From: Ramlibacter sp. WS9
GTDB lineage: Bacteria > Pseudomonadota > Gammaproteobacteria > Burkholderiales > Burkholderiaceae_C
Length of the DNA: 40,012 nt
Assembly: GCF_003797765.1 (NCBI RefSeq)
Contig: NZ_RKMB01000041.1
Location: forward strand, 1-40,012
Reading direction: 5' to 3'
Shown: piece by piece, positions 7,041 through 14,509 of the stretch
How positions within the stretch are numbered: the first letter of the stretch is position 1
How the letters are laid out: each line of letters opens with the position of its first letter
Program-made: the position numbers and the translations under genes
The notes under the pieces: model-generated
What the model was told of the DNA's origin: nothing
What the model saw: only the letters and a program-made list of their open reading frames with translations
Database searches by the model: none

Positions 7041-8711
7041 ATGACCAAATTTGTCTTCGTCACCGGCGGTGTGGTGTCCTCCCTCGGCAAGGGAATCGCC
7101 TCAGCCTCCCTCGCTGCGATTCTCGAATCGCGGGGCCTCAAAGTCACCCTCATCAAGCTGGATCCGTACATCAACGTCGATCCCGGCACGATGTCGCCAT
7201 TCCAGCACGGCGAAGTCTTCGTCACCGACGACGGCGCCGAGACCGACCTCGACCTCGGCCACTACGAACGCTTCGTGACCACCCGCATGGGCAAGGTCAA
7301 CAACTTCACCACCGGGAAGATCTACCAGGCGGTGCTCGAGAAAGAGCGCCGCGGCGATTACCTGGGCAAGACCGTGCAGGTCATCCCGCACATCACCAAC
7401 GAGATCCAGGAATTCATCAAGCGCGGTGCGCATTTTGGAGACCCGGGCGCGGCCGATGTGGCGATTGTCGAAATCGGCGGCACCGTGGGTGACATCGAAT
7501 CCCTTCCCTTCCTGGAAGCGGCACGCCAGATGAGCCTGCGCATGGGCGCCAATAACACCGCGTTCGTTCACCTGACGTATGTGCCCTGGATCGCCGCGGC
7601 CGGCGAGCTCAAGACCAAGCCGACGCAGCACACCGCCAAGGAACTGCGGGCCATCGGCATTTCCGCCGACGCGCTGCTGTGCCGCGCCGACCGAAAGATC
7701 CCGGAAGACGAGCGGGCCAAGATCTCGCTGTTCACCAACGTCCCCGAATGGGGCGTGATCAGCATGTGGGACGTCAACACCATCTACAAGGTGCCGCGCA
7801 TGCTGCACGAGCAGGGCCTGGACGGCCTCATCTGCGACAAGCTGCGCCTGAACACCCCGCCCGCCAACCTGAAGCGCTGGGACGAGCTGGTCTACGAGAC
7901 CGAACACCCGCAGGGCGAAGTCAGCATCGCGATGGTCGGCAAGTACGTCGACCTGTCGGACAGCTACAAGTCGCTCAACGAAGCGCTGCGCCACGCCGGC
8001 ATGAAGAACCATGTGCGGGTGAAGATCGACTATGTCGACTCTGAAACCATCACGCCCGACAGCGTGCGTCAGCTCGCGAAGTTCGACGCCATCCTGGTGC
8101 CCGGCGGCTTCGGCAAGCGCGGAATCGAAGGCAAGATCGCCGCCGCGCGTTTCGCCCGCGAAAACAAGCTGCCCTATCTGGGCATCTGCCTGGGCATGCA
8201 GGTCGCCACCATCGAATACGCGCGGCACGTGGCTGGGCTGCAGGATGCCAACAGCACTGAGTTCGAGCCGGAAACGCCCCATCCCGTCATCGCCCTCATC
8301 ACCGAGTGGCAGGACAAGGACGGCAGCATCCAGACCCGCAGTGAAACCTCCGACCTGGGCGGCACCATGCGCCTGGGCGCGCAAAGCTCCGACGTTGCGC
8401 GCGGCACGCTGGCCCACAAGATCTACGGCGATGTGGTGACGGAGCGCCATCGCCATCGCTACGAAGCCAACGTCAATTACCTGAACAAGCTGCGTCAGGC
8501 CGGCCTCGTGATCTCCGCGCTGACCCAGCGTGAGCAGTTGACCGAGATCGTCGAGCTGCCGCAGGACGTGCACCCATGGTTCATGGGCGTGCAGTTCCAC
8601 CCCGAATTCAAGTCCACGCCTTGGGACGGCCACCCGCTGTTCAACTCGTTCATCAAGGCGTCCGTGGAGCACCACGCAGCGGGCAACAAGTCACTGAAAG
8701 CCGTGGCATGA
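7041..8711 (+). CDS. pyrG: CTP synthase
   Basis: The product has 556 residues. It converts UTP, ATP and glutamine to CTP. The N-terminal amidoligase domain (1-268) begins with TKFVFVTGGVVSSLGKGI (P-loop) and contains the nucleotide-binding LIKLDPYINVDPGTMSPFQHGE region. The C-terminal class I glutaminase (about 290-545) shows the nucleophile motif LGICLGMQ and the catalytic His/Glu pair in GVQFHPEF. The ATG at 7041 gives the exact family N-terminus. An out-of-frame ATG-ACA-TGA at 7036-7044 overlaps the start codon. The gene heads a housekeeping run: pyrG-kdsA-DUF1330-eno-ftsB, an order typical of Burkholderiales. Confidence 0.97.
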   Translation: MTKFVFVTGGVVSSLGKGIASASLAAILESRGLKVTLIKLDPYINVDPGTMSPFQHGEVFVTDDGAETDLDLGHYERFVTTRMGKVNNFTTGKIYQAVLEKERRGDYLGKTVQVIPHITNEIQEFIKRGAHFGDPGAADVAIVEIGGTVGDIESLPFLEAARQMSLRMGANNTAFVHLTYVPWIAAAGELKTKPTQHTAKELRAIGISADALLCRADRKIPEDERAKISLFTNVPEWGVISMWDVNTIYKVPRMLHEQGLDGLICDKLRLNTPPANLKRWDELVYETEHPQGEVSIAMVGKYVDLSDSYKSLNEALRHAGMKNHVRVKIDYVDSETITPDSVRQLAKFDAILVPGGFGKRGIEGKIAAARFARENKLPYLGICLGMQVATIEYARHVAGLQDANSTEFEPETPHPVIALITEWQDKDGSIQTRSETSDLGGTMRLGAQSSDVARGTLAHKIYGDVVTERHRHRYEANVNYLNKLRQAGLVISALTQREQLTEIVELPQDVHPWFMGVQFHPEFKSTPWDGHPLFNSFIKASVEHHAAGNKSLKAVA

Positions 8712-8727
8712 GATTCGCCACACTCAT

Positions 8728-8773
8728 GCCGGACTCGATCCGGCCTCCATGGATTGCGGGTCAAGCCCGCAAT
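8728..8773. repeat. REP-like bipartite palindrome, copy 1
   Basis: In the 70-base pyrG-kdsA gap are two hairpins in tandem: GCCGGA-CTCGA-TCCGGC (8728-8744) and ATTGCGGG-TCAAG-CCCGCAAT (8753-8773). The second, with its trailing GACATC, recurs almost exactly at 21115-21140. Dispersed palindromes of this TTGCGGGTCAAGCCCGCAA type are known as short intergenic repeats in proteobacteria. It could also attenuate transcription between pyrG and kdsA. Confidence 0.65.
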
Positions 8774-8781
8774 GACATCCA

Positions 8782-9639
8782 ATGAAGCTCTGCAACTTTG
8801 AAATAGGGCTTCACAAGCCCTTTTTTTTGATCGCGGGCCCCTGCGTGGTGGAGTCCGAGCAACTGCAGATGGACACCGCCGGTGCGCTGAAGGAGATCAC
8901 TGCGTCGCTGGGCATCCCGTTCATCTTCAAGAGCAGCTACGACAAGGCCAACCGTTCTTCGGGGACAAGTTTCCGCGGCCCGGGCATGCAGCGCGGCCTG
9001 GAGATCCTGGCCAAGGTGAAGAAAGACCTGGGCTTGCCCATCCTTACCGACGTGCACAGCGAAAGTGAAATCGCCGAAGTGGCGAAGGTGGTCGACGTGC
9101 TGCAGACGCCGGCGTTCCTGTGCCGCCAGACCGATTTCATCTGTGCGGTCGCGCAGTCCGGCAAGCCGGTGAACATCAAGAAAGGCCAGTTCCTTGCGCC
9201 CGGCGACATGAAGAACGTGATCGCCAAGGCCCGCGAAGCCGCGAAGGAAAAGGGCTTGCCCGAAGACAGCTTCATGGCCTGCGAACGCGGCGCCAGCTTC
9301 GGCTACAACAACCTGGTCTCCGACATGCGCTCGCTCGCGATCATGCGTGAGACCGGCGCTCCGGTGGTGTTCGACGCCACGCACTCGGTGCAATTGCCCG
9401 GCGGGCAAGGCACGACCTCGGGCGGCCAGCGCGAAATGGTGCCCGTCCTGGCACGCGCGGCCGTCGCAGTGGGTGTGGCGGGCCTGTTCATGGAAACGCA
9501 TCCTGATCCCGCGAAGGCCTTGTCCGACGGCCCCAATGCAGTTCCACTGAAGCACATGAAGGCGCTGCTGGAGACCCTCCTCGCGCTCGATGCCGTCACC
9601 AAGAAGAACGGCTACCTCGAAGACAACTTCTCCGCCTGA
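8782..9639 (+). CDS. kdsA: 3-deoxy-D-manno-octulosonate 8-phosphate (KDO8P) synthase
   Basis: The product has 285 residues. It condenses phosphoenolpyruvate with arabinose 5-phosphate to give KDO 8-phosphate for the lipopolysaccharide inner core. The TIM-barrel signatures are present: LIAGPCVVES (16-25), FKSSYDKANRSS, GASFGYNNLVSDMR and DATHSVQLPGGQG. Cys21 in GPCVVES is the residue that marks the metal-dependent class of the family (metal-independent enzymes have Asn there), so this copy is inferred to be metalloenzyme-type. Codons 13-16 include a run of eight T (8821-8828), the longest homopolymer in the gene. Confidence 0.95.
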   Translation: MKLCNFEIGLHKPFFLIAGPCVVESEQLQMDTAGALKEITASLGIPFIFKSSYDKANRSSGTSFRGPGMQRGLEILAKVKKDLGLPILTDVHSESEIAEVAKVVDVLQTPAFLCRQTDFICAVAQSGKPVNIKKGQFLAPGDMKNVIAKAREAAKEKGLPEDSFMACERGASFGYNNLVSDMRSLAIMRETGAPVVFDATHSVQLPGGQGTTSGGQREMVPVLARAAVAVGVAGLFMETHPDPAKALSDGPNAVPLKHMKALLETLLALDAVTKKNGYLEDNFSA

Positions 9640-9652
9640 ACACACGCAAAAA

Positions 9653-9943
9653 ATGACCAGCGCCTACATCATCGCCAACGTCGAAGTTACGAACCCCGAA
9701 CAGTACGAAGAGTACAAGAGGCTCTCTACCATTGCCATGAAGGCCCATGGCGCGGAGCCGTGCGTGCGCGGCGGCAAGGTCGAAGTGCTGGAAGGCGACT
9801 GGTCGCCCTCTCGCATGGTCGTGCTGAAATTTCCTTCGGTGGAAGCCGCGAAGGCCTTCAACAGTTCCGTCGAATACAGCGCGGCCCGCCGGTCGCGCCA
9901 GGGCGCCGCAGTGATGCGCATGATCCTGGTCGAGGGTGTCTGA
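9653..9943 (+). CDS. DUF1330 family protein
   Basis: The product has 96 residues and is a small dimeric alpha-beta barrel (ferredoxin-like) protein of the DUF1330 family. The motif order matches the family: AYIIANVEVTNPEQYEEYK (N-terminal strand and helix), GKVEVLEGDWSPSRMVVLKF (hairpin), then FPSVEAAKAFNSSVEYSAAR. The ATG at 9653 lies 13 bases after the kdsA stop; a longer in-frame start lies inside kdsA. The function of the family is unknown. Position between kdsA and eno is common in Comamonadaceae and implies co-transcription rather than a specific role. Confidence 0.88.
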   Translation: MTSAYIIANVEVTNPEQYEEYKRLSTIAMKAHGAEPCVRGGKVEVLEGDWSPSRMVVLKFPSVEAAKAFNSSVEYSAARRSRQGAAVMRMILVEGV

Positions 9944-9976
9944 ACCGTTTATCCACTTTAAGAAGAGAAACCTGCA

Positions 9977-11260
9977 ATGAGCGCAATCGTTGACATCGTC
10001 GGCCGCGAAATCCTGGACTCGCGCGGCAACCCCACCGTCGAATGCGACGTGCTGCTGGAATCGGGCACCATGGGCCGCGCGGCCGTGCCTTCCGGCGCGT
10101 CCACCGGCTCGCGCGAAGCCATCGAGCTGCGCGACGGCGACAAGAGCCGCTACCTGGGCAAAGGCGTGCTGAAGGCTGTCGAGCACATCAACACCGAGAT
10201 CTCCGAATCGGTGCTGGGCCTGGACGCTTCCGAGCAGGCCTTCCTGGACAAGACGCTGATCGACCTGGACGGCACCGACAACAAGGGCCGCCTGGGCGCC
10301 AACGCCACGCTGGCCGTCTCGATGGCCGTCGCTCGCGCCGCCGCCGAAGAATCGGGCCTGCCCCTGTACCGCTACTTCGGCGGCATGGGCGGCATGCAAT
10401 TGCCGGTGCCGATGATGAATGTGGTCAACGGCGGCGCGCACGCCAACAACAACCTCGACCTGCAGGAATTGATGATCATCCCGGTGGGGGCGCCGTCTTT
10501 CCGCGAAGCGGTGCGCTACGGCGCCGAGGTGTTCCACGCGCTCAAGAAGATCATCCACGACAAGGGCATGAGCGTGGCCGTGGGCGACGAAGGCGGCTTT
10601 GCGCCGAACGTCGAGAACCACGAGGCCGCGATCCAGATGATCCTGCAGGCCATCGAGAAGGCGGGTTACCGCCCCGGCGAGCAGATCGCCCTGGGCCTGG
10701 ACTGCGCGGCCAGCGAGTTCTACAAGGACGGCAAGTACCACCTCGAAGCCGAGGGCAAGGTGCTGGATTCCGCGCAGTGGACCGACATCCTCGCCAGTTG
10801 GACCGAGAAGTACCCCATCATCAGCATCGAGGACGGCATGGGCGAGTCCGACTGGGACGGCTGGAAGACGCTCACCGAGCGCCTGGGCAAAAGCGTGCAG
10901 CTGGTGGGCGACGACCTGTTCGTCACCAACACCAAGATCCTGAAGGAAGGCATCGACAAGAAGATCGCCAACTCGATCCTCATCAAGATCAACCAGATCG
11001 GCACGCTGACCGAAACCTTCGCCGCCATCGAGATGGCCAAGCGTGCGGGCTACACCTCCGTCATCAGCCACCGTTCGGGCGAGACCGAGGACAGCACGAT
11101 CGCCGACATCGCCGTGGGCACCAACGCCGGCCAGATCAAGACCGGCTCGCTCAGCCGCAGCGACCGCATGGCCAAGTACAACCAGCTGCTGCGCATCGAG
11201 GAAGACCTCGGCGACGTCGCCAGCTACCCGGGCCGAGCCGCCTTCTACAACCTCCGCTGA
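9977..11260 (+). CDS. eno: Enolase
   Basis: The product has 427 residues. It interconverts 2-phosphoglycerate and phosphoenolpyruvate in glycolysis, and in many bacteria also joins the RNA degradosome. The N-terminal capping domain starts AIVDIVGREILDSRGNPTVE. The TIM-barrel domain carries metal and catalytic segments: GDEGGFAPN, ISIEDGM (metal-binding Glu-Asp), GDDLFVTN, and the enolase signature LIKINQIGTLTETF, followed by SHRSGETEDSTIAD. A GAAGAGAAA ribosome-binding site precedes the ATG. PEP made here is also the substrate of the upstream kdsA. ftsB begins 5 bases after the stop. Confidence 0.97.
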   Translation: MSAIVDIVGREILDSRGNPTVECDVLLESGTMGRAAVPSGASTGSREAIELRDGDKSRYLGKGVLKAVEHINTEISESVLGLDASEQAFLDKTLIDLDGTDNKGRLGANATLAVSMAVARAAAEESGLPLYRYFGGMGGMQLPVPMMNVVNGGAHANNNLDLQELMIIPVGAPSFREAVRYGAEVFHALKKIIHDKGMSVAVGDEGGFAPNVENHEAAIQMILQAIEKAGYRPGEQIALGLDCAASEFYKDGKYHLEAEGKVLDSAQWTDILASWTEKYPIISIEDGMGESDWDGWKTLTERLGKSVQLVGDDLFVTNTKILKEGIDKKIANSILIKINQIGTLTETFAAIEMAKRAGYTSVISHRSGETEDSTIADIAVGTNAGQIKTGSLSRSDRMAKYNQLLRIEEDLGDVASYPGRAAFYNLR

Positions 11261-11265
11261 GGCCA

Positions 11266-11541
11266 GTGCGCAACCGGCTCGTCCCCGCCATCCTGATCGC
11301 CCTGCTGCTCATCGTTCATGCGCAGCTGTGGTTCGGGCGGGGCAGTGTCGGGAATGTGTCGGCCATGCAGCAGAAACTGGAAGCGCAGAAGACCGCCAAC
11401 GGCCAGGCCAAGCAGGCCAATGAGCAGCTGGCCTCCGAGGTGCGGGACCTGAAGGAAGGCCTGGAGATGGTCGAGGAAAAGGCGAGGATGGAGTTGGGCA
11501 TGGTCAAGCCCAACGAGATCCTCGTCAACGTTTCCAAGTAA
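11266..11541 (+). CDS. ftsB: Cell division protein FtsB
   Basis: The product has 91 residues starting from GTG. It is a bitopic membrane protein with a short cytoplasmic N-terminus (MRNR), one membrane segment (LVPAILIALLLIVHAQLWF, 5-23), then a periplasmic coiled coil (about 33-75: MQQKLEAQKTANGQAK and following). The family motif ARMELGMVKPNEI is at the C-terminus. FtsB joins FtsL and FtsQ in the divisome and activates FtsWI. The GTG start 5 bases after eno is the only start before the membrane segment. Location right after eno is the classical proteobacterial arrangement. Confidence 0.93.
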   Translation: MRNRLVPAILIALLLIVHAQLWFGRGSVGNVSAMQQKLEAQKTANGQAKQANEQLASEVRDLKEGLEMVEEKARMELGMVKPNEILVNVSK

Positions 11542-12149
11542 TGGAGCTTCTCTTCGCCGAAGCGTTCACCCTTTGGGGCTCGCCGACGACCTGGCTCGAG
11601 ATCGCGGCCGTGGCCATCGCATTGGCCATGGTCGGCTGCAACATCCGCGAGATCCACTGGGGATGGCCGCTGGCCATCGTCAGTTCGGCGATGTACTTCG
11701 CGCTTTTCTGGCGCAGCAAGCTGTATGGCGACGCCAGCTTGCAGATCTTCTTTGCCGTGGTCGCGCTTTGGGGCTGGTTCCAGTGGCTGCGCGGGGTGCG
11801 CGCGGACGGCTCTTCGCTGCGTGTCGCGCGGCTGACTCGCCAGGGGCTTGCCTGGACGGTGGGCGTATGCGCTTTGCTCTGGCCCGCCACGGGCTTCTTT
11901 CTCAAGACTTTCACCGACACCGACGTGCCTTGGTGGGACGCGTTCCCCACTGCCGTGAGCCTGGTCGGCCAGTTCCTGCTGGGCCGCAAGTTCGTCGAGA
12001 ACTGGGCGGTGTGGATCGTCGTCAACGTCGTGAGCGTCGGCCTGTTCGCGTACAAGGGACTGTGGTTGACCGTGGCGCTGTACAGCGTGTTCATCGTGCT
12101 CAGCGTGGTCGGCTGGCGCGAATGGTCGCGGCGGATGCAGACGCCATGA
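11541..12149 (+). CDS. pnuC: PnuC-type nicotinamide riboside transporter
   Basis: The product has 202 residues and about seven hydrophobic segments. It resembles PnuC facilitators, which pass nicotinamide riboside across the inner membrane by diffusion coupled to intracellular phosphorylation. The family features IHWGWPLAIVSSAMYFALF, SLQIFFAVVALWGWFQW (aromatic WGWxxW motif) and NWAVWIVVNVVSVGLFAYKG are visible. The start overlaps the ftsB stop by one base (TAATG), and the next gene, a predicted riboside kinase, overlaps by 4 bases. This pairing of transporter with kinase strongly supports a nicotinamide riboside salvage role. Confidence 0.92.
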   Translation: MELLFAEAFTLWGSPTTWLEIAAVAIALAMVGCNIREIHWGWPLAIVSSAMYFALFWRSKLYGDASLQIFFAVVALWGWFQWLRGVRADGSSLRVARLTRQGLAWTVGVCALLWPATGFFLKTFTDTDVPWWDAFPTAVSLVGQFLLGRKFVENWAVWIVVNVVSVGLFAYKGLWLTVALYSVFIVLSVVGWREWSRRMQTP

Positions 12150-12799
12150 AGGCCGCCCCGCCGAAGAAGCTCAAGCTGGCATTGCTCGGCGCCGAAAGCA
12201 CCGGCAAGACCCAGCTCTCGCAGGAGTTGGCGGCGCAAGTGCGCGCGCAAGGCCGCAGCGTGGCCGTCGTCTCGGAGGTGCTGCGCGAATGGTGCGAGCG
12301 GGAGGGCCGCACGCCCCGCCCGGAAGAACAACTGCCGATCGCGCAGGAGCAGGAGCGGCGCGCCGATGCAGCCGCCTTGACGCACGACGTGGTCATCGCC
12401 GACACGACGTCATTGATGGTCGCCATCTACAGCGCGATGTTGTTCGAGGACGGCACGCTGTACCAGTTCGCGCTGGAGCGCCAGCGCGGCTACGACGTCA
12501 CGCTCGTCACCGGGCTCGACTTGCCGTGGGTGGCTGACGGCCTGCAGCGCGACGGCCCGCACGTGAGAGAGCCGGTCGATGCCCTGGTTCGCCAGGCGCT
12601 GGCACGCGCGGACGTGCCCTATCGCACGATCTACGGAAAAGGCACCGAGCGGCTGCAAAACGCGCTCGCCGCGATCGCCGAAGCGGGTGACCGCAAGCCG
12701 TCCGCAGGGACATCCGCCTGGGTATGGACCTGCGACAAGTGCAGCGATCCGGAATGCGAGCATCGCCTCTTCACGTCGCTAATGGGTCACAAGACTTAG
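12146..12799 (+). CDS. NadR-type nicotinamide riboside kinase-like ATPase
   Basis: The product has 217 residues. The P-loop GAESTGKT (about residues 15-22) and the overall order (EVLREWCEREGRTPRPEEQ, VIADTTSLMVAIYS, LVTGLDLPWVADGLQRDG) match the AAA_28/NadR C-terminal kinase domain, which phosphorylates nicotinamide riboside to NMN. The N-terminal helix-turn-helix and adenylyltransferase domains of E. coli NadR are absent, so this is a stand-alone kinase. The ATGA overlap with pnuC means coupled translation. An unusual C-terminal tail, TCDKCSDPECEH (about 196-207), has three Cys and a His in a metal-site-like spacing. Confidence 0.85.
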   Translation: MKAAPPKKLKLALLGAESTGKTQLSQELAAQVRAQGRSVAVVSEVLREWCEREGRTPRPEEQLPIAQEQERRADAAALTHDVVIADTTSLMVAIYSAMLFEDGTLYQFALERQRGYDVTLVTGLDLPWVADGLQRDGPHVREPVDALVRQALARADVPYRTIYGKGTERLQNALAAIAEAGDRKPSAGTSAWVWTCDKCSDPECEHRLFTSLMGHKT

Positions 12800-12809
12800 T
12801 TTTCTTTCG

Positions 12810-12822
12810 AGGGCGCGGCCCT
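12810..12822 (+). terminator. Short hairpin after the nicotinamide riboside kinase gene
   Basis: AGGGC-GCG-GCCCT lies 11 bases after the stop codon and is followed by TTTGCCC. The stem is only five pairs and the U-tract is poor, so it is a weak intrinsic terminator at best. Confidence 0.35.
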
Positions 12823-12833
12823 TTGCCCTACTT

Positions 12834-12858
12834 TTACAGTATTATTGAAATGCTGTAA
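12834..12858. promoter_or_regulatory. 25-bp palindrome overlapping the esterase gene start region
   Basis: TTACAGTATT-ATTGA-AATGCTGTAA is a 10-base inverted repeat with one mismatch, lying 3 bases before the first ATG of the esterase gene in an AT-rich island. It looks like a dimeric-repressor operator. A similar perfect palindrome (CTACAGCA ... TGCTGTAG) follows the same gene at 14446-14468; the two share the half-site TACAG(C/T)A. Confidence 0.5.
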
Positions 12859-12861
12859 GGG

Positions 12862-14382
12862 ATGGTAACAATAGTGACGATAATTAGAAGATCGGTGGGG
12901 GCTTTGCTGCTTGCAATCTCCACCTGTGTAGCCGCCGCTCCGCCTGCGCCGGCATTCATTTCCTCCACCGCTCCGCTGACATCCCACGAGATCAACGTGT
13001 CGCGGGTCTATCTCGCGCTCTCCGGACGGGCGCCCGAACTCTCGGGGTTGGACTTCTGGGCTGCGAACACCCCGGAGAGGGCTTCGATTGAAGAGATTTA
13101 CAACACGATCGAGCCCTTCGTCGCCGCCGTGAGCATGGCTCCGGCGAACGAGCCCAACTTCTCGTTCGTCAAGTACCTCTATGCGTATCTCCTGGGCAAA
13201 TCGTACGAAGACGATCCCGCAGGCATCCAGTACTGGGCATGCTTGCTTGCCGATGATGGCTCCCAGCAAATAGACGGCACGTTTTTCTGTGCCCAAGGCT
13301 ATGGCGGCCTCAGCCGGGGTGGTGTTGTGAGCAACTTCCTCGCCGCCGCGGGGGCCGCGGCGGCGGCGGATCCGAACTCGCACAGAACCTTTGTCAACCG
13401 GATGCTCGCGATCGAATATGCAGGCCGCATCCAGAAGGCCCGCGGCAGGGGATTTTCAGTGCCCGATGGCGCGACGCTGGTCAGGCGCATCATGAGTTCG
13501 GATGAGTCGTTCAGCCAAGCGATGCAGTCTCTCGACCGGCTGACAAGAGACAGGCGATTGGCGAGTCCAGCCAGGCGGTTCGACGGGGAGCTCACGGCGG
13601 CCAGCCTGTACAGCGAAGCCCGGCCCGCGGCACTCGACGCCCGGGTCAAGATTCACAAGCATCTCGTCTGGTACAACAGCAATCGGGACATGCTGCTCGC
13701 GCAGGCTTTTTTGCCCCCCGACTTCGTGTCCGGCTCGAACTTCCAGGCGGTGATCTCCGTACACGGAGGTGGCTGGAGAAACGGCTTGGTGGAGCACATG
13801 GAAGGCTTCAACACGGCGCTGGCTTTGCAAGGCTTCGTCGTGCTGTCGCCGATGTACAGGCTGACATCGTGGGGCCATACGGGCGTCTACCCGAGCCCGA
13901 CCCAGCAAGCCGACATCGCCGACTTCGCGGCGCTGGTAAAAGCAGACCCGTCGGTCTTCAAGGTCAGCGCAGACAGGGTGAGACTTTTCGGACACTCGGC
14001 TGGTGGCCACCTGGTTGCACTGCTCGGAACCACGTCGAACTATGGCTGCGTGGCCTCGGTCGCCGCCCCGCTCGACCTGCTCAATGACTTCAATTCCGGG
14101 CCGGCGAACACCTCACTTGACTACTACGTCGCGCCCACCGCGCGGGCTTCGGTATCGCCAAGCTCGCAGAGCGCAACTGCGTCGTCCACGAATTTTCTGG
14201 TGCATTTCGGCAGCGCCGATCGATTGGTGCCCCCCTCACAGGCTGCCACTTTCCAGGCCGCGTTCGGGTCGTCGCGCGTCCAGACGATGGCGCACAACGA
14301 GTCGCACATGTTCTCGGCACAGGCCGCAAAAGCAGTTGCCTCAGCCACTGCAACGTTCTTCCAAGGCTCTAGCTGCCTGTGA
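12862..14382 (+). CDS. Secreted DUF4214-type domain fused to an alpha/beta-hydrolase esterase
   Basis: The product has 506 residues. After a signal peptide (cleavage near VAAA-PPAP, about 27), residues 40-225 carry two DUF4214-like units: INVSRVYLALSGRAPELSGL and FVKYLYAYLLGKSYEDDPAG, each with the LYxxLLGR...GxxYW pattern. Residues 255-506 form a carboxylesterase-type hydrolase with oxyanion motif HGGGW (301-305), nucleophile Ser379 in GHSAGGH, and likely Asp453 (GSADRLVPP) and His482. The fold and triad are seen; the substrate is unknown. The first ATG is only 2-3 bases after a purine-rich site, so GTG at 12874 (start of TIIRRSVGAL) is an alternative start. Codon use is less GC-biased than that of its neighbours. 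Confidence 0.75.
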   Translation: MVTIVTIIRRSVGALLLAISTCVAAAPPAPAFISSTAPLTSHEINVSRVYLALSGRAPELSGLDFWAANTPERASIEEIYNTIEPFVAAVSMAPANEPNFSFVKYLYAYLLGKSYEDDPAGIQYWACLLADDGSQQIDGTFFCAQGYGGLSRGGVVSNFLAAAGAAAAADPNSHRTFVNRMLAIEYAGRIQKARGRGFSVPDGATLVRRIMSSDESFSQAMQSLDRLTRDRRLASPARRFDGELTAASLYSEARPAALDARVKIHKHLVWYNSNRDMLLAQAFLPPDFVSGSNFQAVISVHGGGWRNGLVEHMEGFNTALALQGFVVLSPMYRLTSWGHTGVYPSPTQQADIADFAALVKADPSVFKVSADRVRLFGHSAGGHLVALLGTTSNYGCVASVAAPLDLLNDFNSGPANTSLDYYVAPTARASVSPSSQSATASSTNFLVHFGSADRLVPPSQAATFQAAFGSSRVQTMAHNESHMFSAQAAKAVASATATFFQGSSCL

Positions 14383-14445
14383 AGCAAGTTTGAGTGAATC
14401 GGCCGTTCGGGTGGCTCAAATACCACACGGAAAGTGAGGCCGGTC

Positions 14446-14468
14446 CTACAGCAGCAACCATGCTGTAG
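14446..14468. promoter_or_regulatory. 23-bp perfect palindrome between the esterase gene and murQ
   Basis: CTACAGCA-GCAACCA-TGCTGTAG has 8-base perfect arms. It lies about 40 bases upstream of the murQ start and has no T-tract, so an operator is more likely than a terminator. It shares the TACAGCA half-site with the palindrome at 12834-12858. Confidence 0.45.
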
Positions 14469-14492
14469 CGCCAGGATTGGGTATACGCCTAC

Positions 14493-14509
14493 CATGGGAT
14501 GTGCCCATG
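14493..14509 (+). promoter_or_regulatory. Hairpin including the murQ start codon
   Basis: CATGGG-ATGTG-CCCATG is a perfect inverted repeat whose 3' arm contains the proposed murQ ATG (14507-14509). In mRNA it would place the start codon in a stem. Confidence 0.4.

Noticed and set aside
7101..8675. Long minus-strand frame opposite pyrG
   Set aside because: pyrG is unmistakable on the plus strand; the antisense frame is a GC-bias artefact.
10042..11265. Long plus-strand frame overlapping eno
   Set aside because: It is Arg/His-rich and frame-shifted against eno; only its end (11266-11541) is real, as ftsB.
14446..14468. Intrinsic terminator of the esterase gene
   Set aside because: The stem is good but no T-tract follows on either strand.
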